Below, in pieces: positions 62,001-64,000 of a stretch of 64,000 bases of DNA. Source of the stretch: Iamia majanohamensis (GTDB lineage Bacteria > Actinomycetota > Acidimicrobiia > Acidimicrobiales > Iamiaceae); contig NZ_CP116942.1 of the NCBI RefSeq assembly GCF_028532485.1, positions 868,001 to 932,000 on the forward strand, in the 5' to 3' direction. A program made the translations under genes and the position numbers. Below the pieces are notes generated by a model. The model was not told the DNA's origin. It saw only the letters and a list, made by a program, of their open reading frames with translations, and searched no databases. Each line of letters starts with the position of its first letter. Positions within the stretch are counted from its first letter, which is position 1.

Positions 62001-64000
62001 GCATGCCGTCGGTGCCGGAAAGACCGCCACCATGGTCATGGCGGCGATGGAGCTGCGCCGTCTCGGCTCCGCCTCCAAGCCGGCGGTGGTCGTGCCCAAC
62101 CACATGCTCGACCAGTTCACCCGGGAGTGGCTCCAGCTCTACCCGACGGCCCGCATTCTCGTCGCTGACCGTGAGCGTCTCTCCAAGGCCCGGCGCAAGG
62201 AGTTCGTCGCCCGCGCCGCCACCGGGGACTGGGACGGCATCGTGTTCACGCAGTCCGGGTTCGCTCGCCTCCCCCTCGGGCGCGAGCTCATGACCGACTA
62301 CCTCGGCGAGGAGATCGCCACCGCCCGCACCGCGCTGGCCGGCTCCAAGGACGGCAAGGGACTGTCGGTCAAGAAGCTGGAGCGACGCATCTCCCAGCTC
62401 GAGGAGACCTACAAGCGGCTCCTCGCCGCGCACACCAAGGACGACGGCGTCCGCTTCGAGGAGACCGCCATCGACTACCTGTTCGTCGATGAGGCTCACG
62501 CCTACAAGAACCGCCGAGTCGACTCCTCGATCGACGGCGTCGCCACCACCGGCTCGCAGCGAGCCCAGGACCTCGACTCCAAGCTGTGGGCGCTGCGACG
62601 GATGCACGGACCTCGCGTCGTCACCTTCGCCACCGCGACACCGGTGGCGAACTCGATGGCCGAGCTGTGGGTCATGCAGAGCTACCTGCACCCCGACCTG
62701 CTCGCAAGCGTCGACATGCGCGCCTTCGACTCCTGGGCCGCGAACTTCGGGCGCACCCACACCGCCTTGGAGCTCGCCCCCGACGGCGCCTCGTACCGGA
62801 TGCAGACCCGCTTTGCCCGGTTCCAGAACGTCCCCGAACTCCTCACCCTCTACCGGCAGGTGGCGGACGTGCGCACGAACCACGACCTCGATCTTCCCGT
62901 TCCTGCGCTCGCCGGCGGCCAGGCCGAGACCGTCGTCGTCGAACCGAGCGACGCCCTCATCGACTACGTGGCCGACCTCGCCTCTCGTGCCGCAGCCATC
63001 CGCAACCGAGCCGTGGACCCCAGCGAGGACAACATGCTCAAGGTGACCGGTGACGGCCGGCGCGCCGCGCTCGACCTCCGGCTCGTCGGGGAGCACCCAC
63101 CGAGCGAGCGCGGCAAGCTCGCGGTCGCCGCCCAGCGGATCGCCGCGATCCACCACGCCACCCGGGACCTCCGCTACACCGACGACCACGGCCAGCTCAC
63201 GCTCCGTCCTGGCGCGCTCCAGCTCGTGTTCTGCGACGTGTCCACCCCCGCGGCGGAGGGCTGGAACGCCTACGACGAGCTGCGCGCTCTGGTCGTCCGC
63301 CGCGGCGTCGACCACCAGGCGATCGGCTACATGCAGGGCGCCAAGACCGATGTCGCCAAGGCCAAGCTGTTCACTGCGTGTCGCGACGGCAGCGTGTCGG
63401 TGCTCATCGGCTCCACCGAGACCATGGGGGTCGGCACGAACGTGCAAAGCCGGGCGATCGCCATGCACCACCTCGACGCCCCCTGGCGTCCCGCCGACAT
63501 CGAACAGCGAGATGGCCGCATCCTCCGCCAGGGCAACCAGAACCCTGAGGTCCGCGTACTGCGTTACGTCACCGAGGGCAGCTTCGACACCTACATGTGG
63601 CAGACCTTGGAGAGGAAGGCCGCGTTCATCGCCCAGGTGACCCGCGGCGACCTACCTGACCGAGACGTGGAGGACATCGGCGATCAGGCCCTTTCCTTCG
63701 CCGAGGTCAAAGCCCTCGCGACCGGTGACCCTCTCGTGCTGGAGAAGGCCGCAGTCGACGCCGACGTGGCGCGCTTGGCCCGGCTCGAACGAGCCCACCT
63801 GGACGACCAGCACAGGCTCCGGAGGACCCTCGAATCCGCCACTCGACGTGCCGACGTGGCGGGCCATCGATCCGCCGATCTCCAGACCGTGCTCGGTCGG
63901 GTCACCGACACGCGGGGCGAGCGGTTCGCCATGACCGTCGACGGTCAGACCCACGCCAAGCGCGTCGATGCAGGCGAGCACCTCCAGCGCCTGCTCCGGC
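59059..64000 (+). CDS. Giant N6-methylase plus SNF2-like helicase, partial (at least 1,647 aa)
   Basis: This frame is open from ATG 59059 to the window end with no stop. Domains: an N-terminal EQLSLFDL clamp-binding motif (residues 13-20), a long Arg/Pro-rich linker, a conserved FRPTGEEDLAPPG segment (about 170), a methyltransferase motif I VLEPGCGSGNF (about 287) and GNVPF (about 350), Walker A VGAGKTATM (about 985) and DEAH (about 1,144), then VGTNVQS and RDGRILRQGNQNP near 1,480. Such proteins probably methylate and remodel element DNA to protect it after transfer. The stretch from about 59165 to 59521 is read in another frame by a second gene. Confidence 0.75.
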   Translation, partial: MARDRSARDARPEQLSLFDLALPPDDADASTKEANHEPLRADGTRPHPQVPAGQLLTDPGSRRVLRRGRRGDRSGGEPSARRDPRTGPGRRDPGGAPAPQLPGVGDSRGAGHGRSPAAPTRPLGGGRGLERRSGPGPPLPGPGRDQPGDEHRAVAGAPSAAPTRPAPFRPTGEEDLAPPGAGAKLRANLDALVVLNHCRDEGGRWATADEQAVLARWSGWGAIPQVFDPDDDRHAAERCELRRLLRTEDGWAQARRTTLNAHYTSAPVVHAMWHAAHQLGVDRGVRVLEPGCGSGNFVGFAPEGARLTGIELDRTTAEIAEHLYGARATIYATAFEELRVEEGAFDVVIGNVPFAKVTPHDPRHNRGRHALHNYFLIKSLHLTRPGGLVVALTSRYTLDARNPAARREMASMADLVGAVRLPERAFARSSGTDVVVDMVILRRRLPGAQPTGPAWESVGTAPIEVDEGVAPLEVNEYYLTRPERVLGDLAAARGMYRDHELTVVANGHLDEQLPSALAVLVAEARDRGLSFVSTTRADEVHPERHGACGHFDLIHAQDGSFVVNERGEVAQLHGGTPVAYQPRVAQDRSELARLVGIRDAARAVLAVQVDGGTDEQLSSAQTTLTERYRSYVRINGPINRSSQARTGRRDAETGEEVMRRVRPRMGGFREDPDWPLVAALEVFDDETQQARPAAIFHERVVDPPHERHGVDSPDEAVAVCLDETGTITVDRVAELLGTDPATAREHLGELVYDEPGTGRLVAASEYLAGNVRDKLDACRRADDPEGRYRRNVAALERVLPRQLEPAEITARLGAPWVPSRCVEQFCREVLDASVDVEHLPQLGHWSARLRDGSRRSVALSSEWGTSRADAVTLLDAALNQRLHAVTDATEDGRRVRNDAETLAARDKQEALTTRFSTWVWEEPERASLLAGRYNELFSSTVLPVHDGSHLTLPGLAGTFTPRPHQRAAVARILTDGRSLLAHAVGAGKTATMVMAAMELRRLGSASKPAVVVPNHMLDQFTREWLQLYPTARILVADRERLSKARRKEFVARAATGDWDGIVFTQSGFARLPLGRELMTDYLGEEIATARTALAGSKDGKGLSVKKLERRISQLEETYKRLLAAHTKDDGVRFEETAIDYLFVDEAHAYKNRRVDSSIDGVATTGSQRAQDLDSKLWALRRMHGPRVVTFATATPVANSMAELWVMQSYLHPDLLASVDMRAFDSWAANFGRTHTALELAPDGASYRMQTRFARFQNVPELLTLYRQVADVRTNHDLDLPVPALAGGQAETVVVEPSDALIDYVADLASRAAAIRNRAVDPSEDNMLKVTGDGRRAALDLRLVGEHPPSERGKLAVAAQRIAAIHHATRDLRYTDDHGQLTLRPGALQLVFCDVSTPAAEGWNAYDELRALVVRRGVDHQAIGYMQGAKTDVAKAKLFTACRDGSVSVLIGSTETMGVGTNVQSRAIAMHHLDAPWRPADIEQRDGRILRQGNQNPEVRVLRYVTEGSFDTYMWQTLERKAAFIAQVTRGDLPDRDVEDIGDQALSFAEVKALATGDPLVLEKAAVDADVARLARLERAHLDDQHRLRRTLESATRRADVAGHRSADLQTVLGRVTDTRGERFAMTVDGQTHAKRVDAGEHLQRLLR
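59165..59521 (+). CDS. Conserved ICE protein nested in the methylase frame, 118 aa
   Basis: ATG 59165 has AAGGAGG directly upstream. The acidic, mostly helical product starts MNRYGQMAHDHTRRYRP and ends at TAG 59521. Codon use in this frame is clearly protein-like, whereas the +1 methylase frame over the same bases gives Arg/Gly/Pro-rich sequence. It is therefore almost surely expressed. Homologues in actinobacterial ICEs usually lie beside the methylase/helicase gene. Function is unknown. Confidence 0.7.
   Translation: MNRYGQMAHDHTRRYRPDSYSQIPDPDAFFAEVGEEIAAEVSRLRDEILGPVRDDETPEEHRLRSYQALATAEELAMADHPLLQPDPSEEAEDWSDDPDLAHHYRDLAEINQAMNTAL

Overview
The window is high-GC bacterial DNA of actinobacterial type. 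Evidence is the codon use (many GTG starts, GTGA/ATGA gene overlaps), the hemE-hemH-hemY heme cluster on one strand, a HelD-type helicase, and TANNNT -10 boxes. An Acidimicrobiia-like host is a guess, not a demonstration. About two thirds of the window is acquired DNA.

Region 1 (1 to about 5,970) is the end of a prophage. A leftward operon of small, translationally coupled genes includes an HNH nuclease, a PAPS-reductase-like PP-loop protein, a Rad52-like annealing protein and several zinc-ribbon and one-TM proteins. It starts at an HTH/excisionase-like gene with a strong, apparently leaderless promoter that carries a palindromic operator in its spacer. The rightward XRE repressor at the end overlaps the truncated host gene dtd. 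The prophage therefore appears to sit inside dtd, with the attachment junction at the repressor 3' end, the layout of integration-dependent immunity.

Region 2 (about 5,960 to 17,260) is host chromosome: broken dtd, an Lnt homologue with Ser at the catalytic Cys position, a DM13 protein, hemY, hemH, hemE, a HelD-like helicase, two one-TM exported proteins and the initiator tRNA with its promoter and terminator.

Region 3 (17,295 to 24,567) holds a complete ISL3-type insertion sequence (imperfect IRs, 8-bp target duplication) and five leftward defence-flavoured genes (HEPN-like, Schlafen/AlbA-like, unknown, PIN, Mrr-like nuclease).

Region 4 (about 24,720 to beyond 64,000) is an integrative conjugative element (ICE). 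It has a tyrosine integrase, an excisionase, a MobF relaxase with a candidate oriT hairpin, a Tad-pilus locus (tadZABC, Flp pilin, TadE/G-like proteins, a LysM-BTAD protein), a type IV secretion block (cell-wall hydrolase, pilin-like, VirB8-, VirB6-, SCO6880- and VirB4-like), a primase, a VirD4-like coupling protein and a very long methylase/helicase running off the end. Within it, on the minus strand, is a type II-short CBASS operon (CD-NTase, E2-like, TM effector) followed directly by a sigma factor, an XRE protein and an ImmA/IrrE metallopeptidase.

The most interesting signal is regulatory. Five copies of an unusual promoter-like element (GCGAAG-N17-GCCTAC, with variants) stand before the excisionase, the gene upstream of the relaxase, the cell-wall hydrolase, the T4SS pilin operon and the coupling-protein operon. 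In three copies the start codon lies exactly where transcription should begin. This looks like a private excision-and-transfer regulon of the ICE, perhaps read by one of its own sigma-like factors.
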